DNA of 64,000 nt from Stygiolobus caldivivus. Lineage in GTDB: Archaea; Thermoproteota; Thermoprotei_A; Sulfolobales; Sulfolobaceae. Of this stretch, positions 10,559 through 19,500 are shown one piece after another. The stretch is taken from the NCBI RefSeq assembly GCF_019704315.1, contig NZ_AP024597.1, forward strand, positions 992,001-1,056,000, in the 5' to 3' direction. The notes below the pieces were generated by a model. That model saw only the letters and a list, made by a program, of their open reading frames with translations. It was not told the DNA's origin and ran no database searches. The translations under genes and the position numbers were made by a program. Within the stretch, counting starts at the first letter, position 1; every line of letters starts with the position of its first letter.

Positions 10559-11116
10559 TTACTGAGCACTAGTACCACAGCACGGCTTGACGTCTACGCT
10601 TAAACGAGGTAACCTACGCCGGAAGTTATACCCCATGTCCCTCACCTTTGTAAACGGTGACGTGTTATTTAGCGCCTCACTCAGCTTTTTCTGTAATTCA
10701 GCAGCTACTCTATCGTCCCCGACGACAGGGACGTACACTACACGTTCAACGTTTGGGACTAGGTTCAGGTCGCTCAGCATGAGGTAAGTCCCCCGGAGTT
10801 TTTCGTTCAACTCGGTCGCTAATTTCGCTACGTCGTTGTCCCGGCTTAACTCTATAAGCCTTAATTCGCCCTGAAGGGTCAAGACCGCAGCGTCGACGTG
10901 CTTGGGGTTCTTCGACACATACTCCTTAATCGAGTCGGACCAGTCCTTGCACTCCCCTTGTATACTACTACAACTTTTGATCACCTTTTTAAATGCGGGC
11001 AGGACTGTTTTAACGAGGTATTCGACGTCTATATACACCTCGACTTCGTCGCCGTTTATCGTTAACTGGCACGGCCCCTCTTTAATTACCCCTTTATTAA
11101 CACACAGTGAGGGCAC
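10559..11116 (-). CDS. small partner protein of the upstream ATPase
   Basis: The protein has 185 residues with a GTG start 2 nt after the ATPase stop, so the two genes are translationally coupled. I do not recognise the family. Near the middle HVDAAVLTLQGELRLIELSRDND resembles a PD-(D/E)XK core (D, then E-x-S in place of E-x-K), much like the DUF3782 protein at 3770; this is inference. It has five or six cysteines, including a terminal CCG. The other ATPase in the window (49502-50422) is followed by a partner of almost the same length (181 aa). A nuclease or sensor subunit of a two-gene defence system is the best guess. Confidence 0.7.
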   Translation of the reverse strand: MPSLCVNKGVIKEGPCQLTINGDEVEVYIDVEYLVKTVLPAFKKVIKSCSSIQGECKDWSDSIKEYVSKNPKHVDAAVLTLQGELRLIELSRDNDVAKLATELNEKLRGTYLMLSDLNLVPNVERVVYVPVVGDDRVAAELQKKLSEALNNTSPFTKVRDMGYNFRRRLPRLSVDVKPCCGTSAQ

Positions 11117-11118
11117 CC

Positions 11119-12522
11119 TTACCCCCTCTCCACGTATAGGGAGTTAAACCAGTCTATTTCCTTATCCATTACTTCAGAAGTCCCGGGCATTTCCCTGGAC
11201 ACCTCCTCCAAGCTCATTTCCTCTGCAGTCCCGTCGTGGACGTAATAGAACTTGACCTTAGAGACCGAAGCCCTCTCCACTTCCTCCGCGAGTACTTCTC
11301 CCCCCTTTACCCCGAGGGCCTCAAACAGTTTCAGTACCTCCTCTTTCGTCGGCTTGGTCTTTGCCAAGTGGGCTAACGTGAAGGAGATCGTCTGGCTATG
11401 CGTGGTTATCACTACCTTATTAGACGCGGACAGGGCATAGAGGAATAAAGCCATCAGGATCTTAAGCCTCTCGTGTAACTGGTTTTCCGGCTCCTCTATG
11501 AGGACTAGCTGTTTTTCCCTTATAGAGAGTAAGACGCCCATAATTTCGAGGACCGACGCTGAGACATGCCCCCAACTTATGGGTTTATCACCTTCCGTGT
11601 ACACCAGCTTTTTCCCTACTGCCCTTATTTCTCCCTTAAGGAAAGGGGCTAACATGCGGTAAATTTTTGGGTTATACGAAAGTGAGGCCACCGCGGTCTC
11701 GAACTTCCACCTGTAGTCTACTGCGACATCTGACAAAACATAAGGGGCTGACCCTGATGGTGTCCCACCGACCACGTTTTTTAAGCTCAACAAAGTTGGG
11801 CCAATAAGGCTAAGGATGGGGTATCCCCTTAAACTATACTCTTTTCTTGCTTCAACCCCTTTCCTCAACTCTGCACTGATGACCGAAGCCCTATCAAAAG
11901 GGACGAAAATAACATCGTGTATCCCGTAATGTTTGCCCAGTTCTTCGAGGTATTTCTCTTCGTAGAGCCCGGCGATACGCTCTGCTACTTCCGCCTCTAC
12001 ATCTCCCTCAACGACCTCCTTTACGTACTTTTCGCAGTTTTGTGACACTTGGGGTAGATGTGCGTCATATTGTACAAAACCGGAAAGCCCTTGGAGCCCG
12101 TAACTTACCTCTACCCTACCTTCTTTGTTTACCTTGTCCACCTCACTGTCTGTACAATCGCTCCCGTAATAAAACATGACTCGGGGCCTCACTTCTAATT
12201 TTTCCTCCACGTTCAGCCTCGCTTCCTTTAGGAACAGCTGGACGTCAAAAGGTTCGACCCTGAACTCCCCGTCCGGTATGAACTTGGACATGTGCTCCTT
12301 AAGCCCTTTTAAGCCCTCACCAAGGACTATTTTAAAAGTGAGTTTACCTTCACCCTCCCTCGTGAAGTTGATCAGGACGGGGGTTGTCCAGGTTAAGGAG
12401 TAGTAAATGGCCTTCATTAACGTGCTCTTCCCCGAACTGGGAGGGCCTTCAAACACGGTCAGGTCTCCCAGCTCTACGGCCGCCTCGTCTATCGGCCCCA
12501 ACGACCTAGCTATGAGCTTCAT
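11119..12522 (-). CDS. AAA_21-type (SMC/RecF-like) ATPase
   Basis: The protein has 467 residues. The Walker A motif is GPPSSGKS (26-33). Walker B is LVLIEEPENQLH (339-350) with the catalytic pair E343/E344. A switch histidine follows in VITTHS (371-376). The long insert between the motifs and the LHE after Walker B fit the overcoming-lysogeny/AAA_21 group, whose members power two-gene defence systems such as Septu, Gabija and PARIS. No TOPRIM domain is visible. A TATA-like ATTAATATC lies about 27 bp before the ATG. It forms an operon with the gene at 10559. A shorter ATPase with the same partner arrangement lies inside the Cas locus at 49502-50422. Confidence 0.85.
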   Translation of the reverse strand: MKLIARSLGPIDEAAVELGDLTVFEGPPSSGKSTLMKAIYYSLTWTTPVLINFTREGEGKLTFKIVLGEGLKGLKEHMSKFIPDGEFRVEPFDVQLFLKEARLNVEEKLEVRPRVMFYYGSDCTDSEVDKVNKEGRVEVSYGLQGLSGFVQYDAHLPQVSQNCEKYVKEVVEGDVEAEVAERIAGLYEEKYLEELGKHYGIHDVIFVPFDRASVISAELRKGVEARKEYSLRGYPILSLIGPTLLSLKNVVGGTPSGSAPYVLSDVAVDYRWKFETAVASLSYNPKIYRMLAPFLKGEIRAVGKKLVYTEGDKPISWGHVSASVLEIMGVLLSIREKQLVLIEEPENQLHERLKILMALFLYALSASNKVVITTHSQTISFTLAHLAKTKPTKEEVLKLFEALGVKGGEVLAEEVERASVSKVKFYYVHDGTAEEMSLEEVSREMPGTSEVMDKEIDWFNSLYVERG

Positions 12523-12691
12523 ACTTACATATGGCTTTTCAAGATATTAATAGGTTTAGCGCCCTTCTTACTGCCCTTTCACGACACGGTAGTCTTGACG
12601 GGTGATAATGCGGGGCGTGGGTACCAAATACGCTAAGCGTGTGTGTAAGGGCGTGAGGTGGGATTTTATAGCCTGGTTTACGTAGGATTTA

Positions 12692-12778
12692 GTATACATT
12701 AAACGGCTTTATTCCTATGAGACGGTGGTGGAGATGGGGGTGGCGGTGGTGGGTATACATTAAATGGTTTTATTCCTC
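12692..12778. repeat. CRISPR-period direct repeat
   Basis: GTATACATTAAA(C/T)GG(C/T)TTTATTCCT occurs at 12692 and 12753, 61 bp apart with two mismatches. Confidence 0.55.
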
Positions 12779-13047
12779 ATTAAATAGCCTTACGCCGTGT
12801 TATTGGTGTGCTAAACTGTATTAATTTAAGGAAGGGAGGGGGTGGTCAGGGCCGCAGAGGTCCCGCCCCTTACCTACCGTGCAGGACAAGGGCTTACACG
12901 TCGTGAGTACCGCGGATAGGGTTTACGGCCAGGCGACAGCCCGCTCCCACTACCTTTACGTCGTCCTAGCCTTAATGCAGGTGATGGGCCTCCCGGGAGC
13001 GTGCTGTTCAGGGTGGCGTGTAATAAACCGGGGAGAGGGGCCTTACC

Positions 13048-13285
13048 GTGGAGCTACGATGCGGGGGCTAGTCAGAACTAATATTTAAGCTTTGACAATC
13101 TTGTTATTAGTAGTGGAGCTACGATGCGGGGGCTAGATAACTGATGGGCTGTTACAAGGACACATAGAAGAAATTAGTGGGGTTACGGCACGGGGTGGGG
13201 GTAGGACTAAACGTAGCTACTACTGCATTATCCGCACCGCTTTGCCACAGTTTCAGCACGGGGGGGGGGGGAGGACTAAACACTC
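13048..13285. repeat. decaying CRISPR-like run, period 64-66 bp
   Basis: A 24-bp unit beginning GTGGAGCTACG and ending GGGGGCTAG is exact at 13048 and 13113. It recurs in degenerate form at 13177 (GTGGGGTTACGGCACGGGG) and about 13243, where it is becoming a pure G run. Unit length and period equal those of the live arrays; the sequence does not. Confidence 0.6.
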
Positions 13286-13411
13286 CTTAACTATCGCGGC
13301 GGGGGAGGGGTGAGCGTAGGGGAGTGTAATAGCCCGAGGCGTTACAGCTCCGCTTACCGTAACGGCCCCTACAGCGTGGACTTTAATAAAGGCGGGAGGA
13401 AAAAGGTTGTC

Positions 13412-13804
13412 ATGGTGGACTTCCTCAGGACTAACGCCAAGCAGTTCCTCGAACAAGCGAAGTTTTCAATGCAAAGGGGGTTTTATAACCTGGTGTTATT
13501 TAACGTCGAACAAAGCGTCCAACTGAACTTAAAATACTTACTGTATTTGTCATCAGGGGACTTCCCTAAGACCCACAGGCTCTCAGACCTTTTCAGGCTT
13601 ATAAAAGCAGTAGATGACCCTTGCGGCGTGTACACTTTTTACGAGGGTAACAAGGACTTCCTCACGGTCATAGAGTTGTCTTATATTTCCAGTAGGTACT
13701 TACCGCAATCGTTCTCAGAGGAAGACGCCGAAAAAGCTTTAAAGTTAGGGGAGGAGTTTGATAAGTTAGTTGAAGGATGCGTGAAGAGTACGAAAAGGTA
13801 CTGA
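13412..13804 (+). CDS. HEPN-domain protein
   Basis: I chose the ATG at 13412 (131 residues); a TATA-like TTTAATAAAG is centred 26 bp upstream. The protein is all-helical, with the HEPN hallmark LFNVEQSVQLNLKYLLYL followed by GDFPKTHRLSDL. HEPN proteins of this type pair with a minimal nucleotidyltransferase (MNT). In characterised pairs HEPN is an RNase or toxin-like subunit and MNT modifies and silences it. The MNT gene follows and overlaps by 28 nt. A second pair of the same order is at 53855-54546. The canonical R-x4-6-H motif is not obvious, so this could be a non-catalytic HEPN. Confidence 0.85.
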   Translation: MVDFLRTNAKQFLEQAKFSMQRGFYNLVLFNVEQSVQLNLKYLLYLSSGDFPKTHRLSDLFRLIKAVDDPCGVYTFYEGNKDFLTVIELSYISSRYLPQSFSEEDAEKALKLGEEFDKLVEGCVKSTKRY

Positions 13805-14130
13805 GGGCGATCTACGAGGAGAGAAAGGAAATACTGGGCAACATAGAGAAGTATTTGAAAGGGGTTAAGGACAGTGTGTTGGAAAAAGACCCCGGGGCGA
13901 AAGTCCTCCTCTTCGGGAGCTTTGTCAGGGGGGACTTCAGGCCGGACAGCGACATAGACGTCCTGATAATATCCGACGAGTTCGGCGACGACCCACACAA
14001 ATACGCTGAACTGGTCAATTACATAAGGGACAGGATAAAGCGGTATTCACTCTTCGAGTTCCACGTAGTCACGAGAAAGACTTACGAGGAGTGGTATAAA
14101 AGGTTTATAGACGTGTATAAAGAAATATGA
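13777..14130 (+). CDS. MNT-type nucleotidyltransferase
   Basis: The protein has 117 residues. The catalytic motif GS-x10-D-x-D is intact: G47-S48, then SDIDVLI with D59 and D61. The N-terminal 45 residues are helical and charged. MNT enzymes transfer AMP or another nucleotide to a partner; in HEPN/MNT pairs the HEPN protein is the target. Start ATG at 13777 overlaps the HEPN gene in another frame, so the two are coupled. Confidence 0.88.
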   Translation: MREEYEKVLRAIYEERKEILGNIEKYLKGVKDSVLEKDPGAKVLLFGSFVRGDFRPDSDIDVLIISDEFGDDPHKYAELVNYIRDRIKRYSLFEFHVVTRKTYEEWYKRFIDVYKEI

Positions 14131-14543
14131 ACCCACCAAGTCGGTGCGGTGTGGGGGGCCTTACAGTGGGGGCACGTTAGAGCACTGTGAGCTGGGCCTC
14201 ACCTGAAGCCCCCGCGTTTACACCCTCTGCCGGTAGGGGTGCGGTATAATGTACCCGCGGTCGAGGCTTTTAAATCCGGGGAGCGGGCACAAAACGGGTG
14301 TGAGCGACGTGAGGGTGAGCCTCGACGCTACGTCATTTCACCGGCTGACGTGTGTCCCCGCCTCATAATAGCCCCTTTCCTACACTCCGTAGCTTCTAAC
14401 AGTGTCAAAGGCCGGCTCCACGTCGCGGGAGTAGCCCACTCCCCTTTTGACGGGGCTGGCGGGGGGCGTGGCGGTGGCGGTCTCTTGGATAACGGGGGAC
14501 GAAACAGAACCCTAAGTCGGCTAAAGTAACCGTGGTGACACTC
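14131..14543. other. GC-rich non-coding stretch
   Basis: The open frame through this DNA has low-complexity Gly/Arg composition and no promoter, so I do not call a gene. Confidence 0.4.
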
Positions 14544-14873
14544 CTTTCAATTTCGTTAAAGGCAAAAAGGAGAGGTTAAAGGGAGCAGTCCCGGACGGTG
14601 TCATACCTTTCAGTCCTGTGAGCTTGGGTACCGGGTTTGTCGACGTAAAAGTTAATTTCCCTTTTCCAATTTAGCTGAGGGTTAACTTTGTACTATAGCA
14701 CCGGAGGGTCGGGTTGACGCGACCCGCTTTCGACTCTATAGTGATCTAACAGCAAAAAACGGGAGTGACGTAAGGGTACCCCGTTATTGACTTTCAACCC
14801 TGTGGTAGGTCAACGTCCCTGCAAGACCCCATAACCGCATCGTCGTTTACTTTCAACTCTGTGGCGGACTAAC
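14544..14873 (-). CRISPR. fossil CRISPR array of the live repeat family
   Basis: Six degenerate repeats start at about 14544, 14607, 14663, 14727, 14791 and 14850, with spacings 56-64 bp. The last three are exactly 24 nt: CTTTCGACTCT...TCTAAC, CTTTCAACCCT...GTCAAC and CTTTCAACTCT...GACTAAC. The ends CTTTCRA and YAAC are kept, while the centre and the spacers have drifted to high GC. No leader is attached. It lies between arrays 1 and 2 in their orientation. Confidence 0.85.
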
Positions 14874-15078
14874 CTGAAGTTCCCGTATGGCTTTCCACCG
14901 GTATTACCCTCCCGTGGGTCGTCACCCGTTGAATAGCCGGGTACCCTTAGTCCCGGAGGGGGCCCCTGGAGTTTTGATCAAAAAGGCAAAGTTTTCACGG
15001 GCCCACGTTGACGGGGCGTAAAACGCGGTCCCCCTATGCGGTAGCGGGCGGTAATTGGAAGTAAAACTCGTGTAGGCT
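14874..15078. other. GC-rich non-coding stretch
   Basis: Nothing recognisable is seen apart from its position next to the fossil array. Confidence 0.35.
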
Positions 15079-15423
15079 TCAGAACACCCTCCTTAGCCTG
15101 CGTATATTCCCGTGGCCCACAATTATCTCTATCTCGGTGTGGGGAGGGTAAATGACGTTCACGTTCGCGTACCCGGCCACCTGTTGTTCGACGCCGTTAT
15201 AGTCTATGTCTATGAAGTTTATGATTATGCTCGGTCTCGTCTTGGCTACTGCTGAGCCGTAGAGGAAATGGGCGTAACCGTTCTCTGAAGTTATGGTGAA
15301 CTCTTGGGGCGAGTAGACCTTGACGCGGCCCATGTCGACGGACAGGAAGAAGGTGGTCTTCCTCCCGACCTTTTCGGTCTCGAAATACAAGTCGACCCCG
15401 TCCCGCCTGAGCCCCTCCAACAC
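15079..15423 (-). CDS. small hypothetical protein
   Basis: The open frame extends upstream, but its N-terminal part looks non-coding. A TATA box TTTATAAA at 15463-15470 puts transcription start near 15441, and GTG at 15423 is the first usable start after it (114 residues). The protein is beta-rich (VDLYFETEKVGRKTTFFLSV, IIINFIDIDYNG) and ends in a basic tail GNIRRLRRVF. I do not recognise a family. Start and reality are uncertain. Confidence 0.45.
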   Translation of the reverse strand: MLEGLRRDGVDLYFETEKVGRKTTFFLSVDMGRVKVYSPQEFTITSENGYAHFLYGSAVAKTRPSIIINFIDIDYNGVEQQVAGYANVNVIYPPHTEIEIIVGHGNIRRLRRVF

Positions 15424-16571
15424 GTCCCTAATAACTTGCTCGTCTCTACCTTGGAGCACAAAATTTATAAACACCGAAAAGTTTAAAAATTTTTCGGTCA
15501 GCTTTTTAGCCCTACCCGACGGAGCGGTCGGTAGCGGTGCCCCCGCTAAACAAGGGGGGTCGGTTAAGGGCCCTGACCCGCTCCAGAGCGGGTGCCCCGA
15601 GAGGCTTGGGTGAAAAAAAATTGGATAAATTTTCATCTGAGCACGCAGGGAAATACACACACGGTAGTGCCGCTCACGCCCCTTTACGGGTTTAATACCC
15701 CTCCCCGTTCAGTATAACCTTGTGTGTAAGTGGCAAAACACCGTTGGACGCCTAATTTAATTTAAGCCTTTGCCCCCGTTACCCTCCCCGCCAGCCCTAG
15801 TACTGGCTTTACTCGACGTAGAATTAACAGTTAAAACGGCTTAACGAGAAAGATAGGGGTTGCGACGGCCCGTGACGGCCCTCTCACTACCCGTCATTAC
15901 TGCTCTCAAGGCGATATCACTATCAATTACAAACCCGGTTCTCCGGCACACTCTTGGGCATCTGAATTAAACCCGGTTCGGAGGGCTTGGGGTCTGGAGA
16001 GGGGCGCCCGGATACGAGGCGGTGGCCTAACAATAGGAGGTAGGCAGTAGACCAACGCCGGCTGGAGAGAAGCTATATGTAATAACGTCCCTATAACAAA
16101 AAGAAGGTCGACTAAATCTTTTATAGATAATCTTTTATACGGATAATAATGTAATTAAAACGAGTCCTGATAATATTAAAATTGTTAAAATACGGGAAAA
16201 ATCCTAACCTTAGACTTGTCTCAATCGTTTTACCCGGTGTGTGTCGGGTACACGTCACCATTCCTAGTACGCGTTTATAGGGGGCTGATACTCGTCCCCC
16301 CAGTCGTCACCATAAAGCGTTATTTACATGACTTTTACGGTATAATTTATAAAATCGCCATGTCGTTTTGAAGGCTACCAAGTATTCGAAAGACCTTATA
16401 AATAAATACTGAAGGTACATTTGCTCCGTGCACAAAAACCGCTAGAAACAAGGCCGGAAAAAGGAACTGAAAACGGGTGACTCGCTTATGTCTTGTACCG
16501 GCCTAAAGGGCCCATCTAGGTAACAGAGGGGTGACCGGCCTACGTATTAATCAAGGTACCAGCAGTTTTTT
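15424..16571. other. non-coding stretch between a small gene and array 2
   Basis: No gene is supported. The right part is AT-richer. A 19-bp sequence starting GTACCGGCC (16495-16513) recurs at 44718-44736, beyond the distal end of array 4. Confidence 0.45.
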
Positions 16572-19500
16572 CTTTCAATTCCATTGAGGATTAACGAACA
16601 TGCAGAAGTATTTAGATTCCTCAATGAGGGACTTTACTTTCAATTCCATTGAGGATTAACGTGTGAAATAACGTTACCGATAACAGTTACCGTCTTTAAC
16701 CTTTCAATTCCATTGAGGATTAAGTTTCCGTCTCCAGTTCGCCTTTACTTTCTACGTCTTTTTCTTTCAATTCCATTGAGGATTAACGTGGTTTCAAAAA
16801 CTCTTAACGTTATGCAATTATACATTAATCTTTCAATTCCATTGAGGATTAACCTATTTCTTCATCCGTTAATTTGTCTTTATAATAATCAAACTTTCAA
16901 TTCCATTGAGGATTAACTCGTAGCCTCGAATAATTCGAGAGCCTCGTCTTTGTTTATCTTTCAATTCCATTGAGGATTAACGCAACACTTTGGATATTTG
17001 AATGGACTAGAAATATAGCAATAACTTTCAATTCCATTGAGGATTAACTTCGCTGTTGAGGTCATCTATGGCTTCCTGGACGCATTCCTTTCAATTCCAT
17101 TGAGGATTAACCCCTTCAATAACGCTCCCATTACCTTAGCCTTATCCTCCTTTCAATTCCATTGAGGATTAACTTGAACATTTACGTTAGTTTGTACAGA
17201 GTAAGTGTTAATTATGCTTTCAATTCCATTGAGGATTAACGTAGGGAAATAATTTAGCCTTCCACACCTCTACATTAATCCCACTTTCAATTCCATTGAG
17301 GATTAACGAGTTTAAGACCGAGTTACTGAAGATATTGCCCTCACAGTCCGTCTTTCAATTCCATTGAGGATTAACAGGGAAGAAGTTCCTGAAGTGAATA
17401 TATACCCTGTAAAACGTCTTTCAATTCCATTGAGGATTAACATGAATGCATAGGCGTACCATAAATTTATCAATTTTTCTCCTTTCAATTCCATTGAGGA
17501 TTAACTAGATATATTTCCTGATCTGTAAGGACTCTTCATCTTTTAACTTTCAATTCCATTGAGGATTAACTTCTGAAAGAAGCACTTAGGGTAGCTAAGC
17601 ACAAAGTGTTCTTTCAATTCCATTGAGGATTAACGTACCAGTTTAATGGTGACCCGTCAGATAGTTATTATGAACTTTCAATTCCATTGAGGATTAACAG
17701 ACTGACAAAGTATAAGCAATATTGTATAGCTGTCCATGATCTTTCAATTCCATTGAGGATTAACAATTGGTCAGTGCTTTCATTGTAAGCAAAGCGATAG
17801 AGAATCTTTCAATTCCATTGAGGATTAACATTGTCGAGTGTAGGTTTATGAGATATATTGGAAAACTTGTCTTTCAATTCCATTGAGGATTAACGCCGAG
17901 ATAATAGCGTTATTTGACCCAAGCAACGTTTCGGCTTTCAATTCCATTGAGGATTAACAGTAAAGACCCGATAGGCTGGTTTCTAAAGAAATCGGAACAG
18001 CTTTCAATTCCATTGAGGATTAACGAAATCGCAAAGGCGACTAGATCGCACCCTTCCATGACTTTCAATTCCATTGAGGATTAACATATCGATAATCTAC
18101 TTAGGTTACCTAGCATAAAACTTTCTTTCAATTCCATTGAGGATTAACTTGGAGCAATTATTTAAATTCCTTAAGCCTAACGAATTTGTCTTTCAATTCC
18201 ATTGAGGATTAACAAAGAGCTTGCTACTGCAACTAAAAATTTTGAGATCCAAACCTTTCAATTCCATTGAGGATTAACTCACCCTCCTCAGCCTTATGCT
18301 TATGTCCTCTAGGTTCTTTCAATTCCATTGAGGATTAACAACACGTTAGGTGGAGCCGTATACATAATTGCACCGATATTCTTTCAATTCCATTGAGGAT
18401 TAACCTCTAACCTCCTTCCATGTGCTTATTCCTAAATACCATTTCTTTCAATTCCATTGAGGATTAACAGTATCTTAGGTTCACTTAGGGCATATACGGC
18501 AAGTAATGCTTTCAATTCCATTGAGGATTAACTTGGACATGCAGATCCGTGTTGGTGACAAAATCGTGTCCTTTCAATTCCATTGAGGATTAACAACACT
18601 CCTTTCACTTTTTCAGGAGGTATCTGTTTTTTCTTCTTTCAATTCCATTGAGGATTAACCCTATGCCCATTATTGCACCGATTATTAACATAGTATAATC
18701 TTTCAATTCCATTGAGGATTAACAGTGTTATTCAACACGTAATCCGGTAAATCTAATTCGCTTTCAATTCCATTGAGGATTAACTTCACAGACGGGACTA
18801 ACATAAATGTTAGAAGCTTAGAGCACTTTCAATTCCATTGAGGATTAACGTCGATATCAAATATCATGAAACCCTATGAAAGCTATAAGTCATGGCTGAC
18901 TTTCAATTCCATTGAGGATTAACAAACTGGTTTATGCATAGTTATAATTGGGGATAAGAAAAACTTTCAATTCCATTGAGGATTAACTTGGTTCAGGATT
19001 CTTCTGGTATAATATTTGTAAAGCGTTCCTTTCAATTCCATTGAGGATTAACCCTTGCAGCAGTTTCTCTGATACCCTTAGCCGCAACCCTGCTTTCAAT
19101 TCCATTGAGGATTAACTTAATATTGAAAAATTGCAAAATGAAGAATATAAAATCCTTTCAATTCCATTGAGGATTAACTAAGTGCTTCCTTATGACCGGA
19201 ATTTCGGCGATGTTCAAGTCTTTCAATTCCATTGAGGATTAACGAATTGTAAAGCTAGGTGCGGTCGTCGTTGTGGTATTGGTGATGCTTTCAATTCCAT
19301 TGAGGATTAACCAATTTCTAAGAAGTTTGTTGTCTAGAGCTCTATCAAATTTCTTTCAATTCCATTGAGGATTAACTCAGTTATAGATATGAATTTACCG
19401 ACTAGAGAAGAATTGACTTTCAATTCCATTGAGGATTAACGAAAGGCATAGGTCCCTGTAGGCGACTTAGACCATAATTGTCTTTCAATTCCATTGAGGA

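Larger units (their letters stand above)
12523..13411. other. non-coding stretch holding several decayed CRISPR-like repeat runs
   Basis: No gene is supported. It holds repeat pairs and runs spaced 61-66 bp (12692/12753 and 13048/13113/13177/about 13243). A run of 12 G lies at 13260-13271. Confidence 0.5.

Noticed and set aside
14239-14529. 96-codon frame with Gly/Arg-rich end
   Set aside because: Low complexity, GC-driven open frame next to fossil repeats; no start signals.
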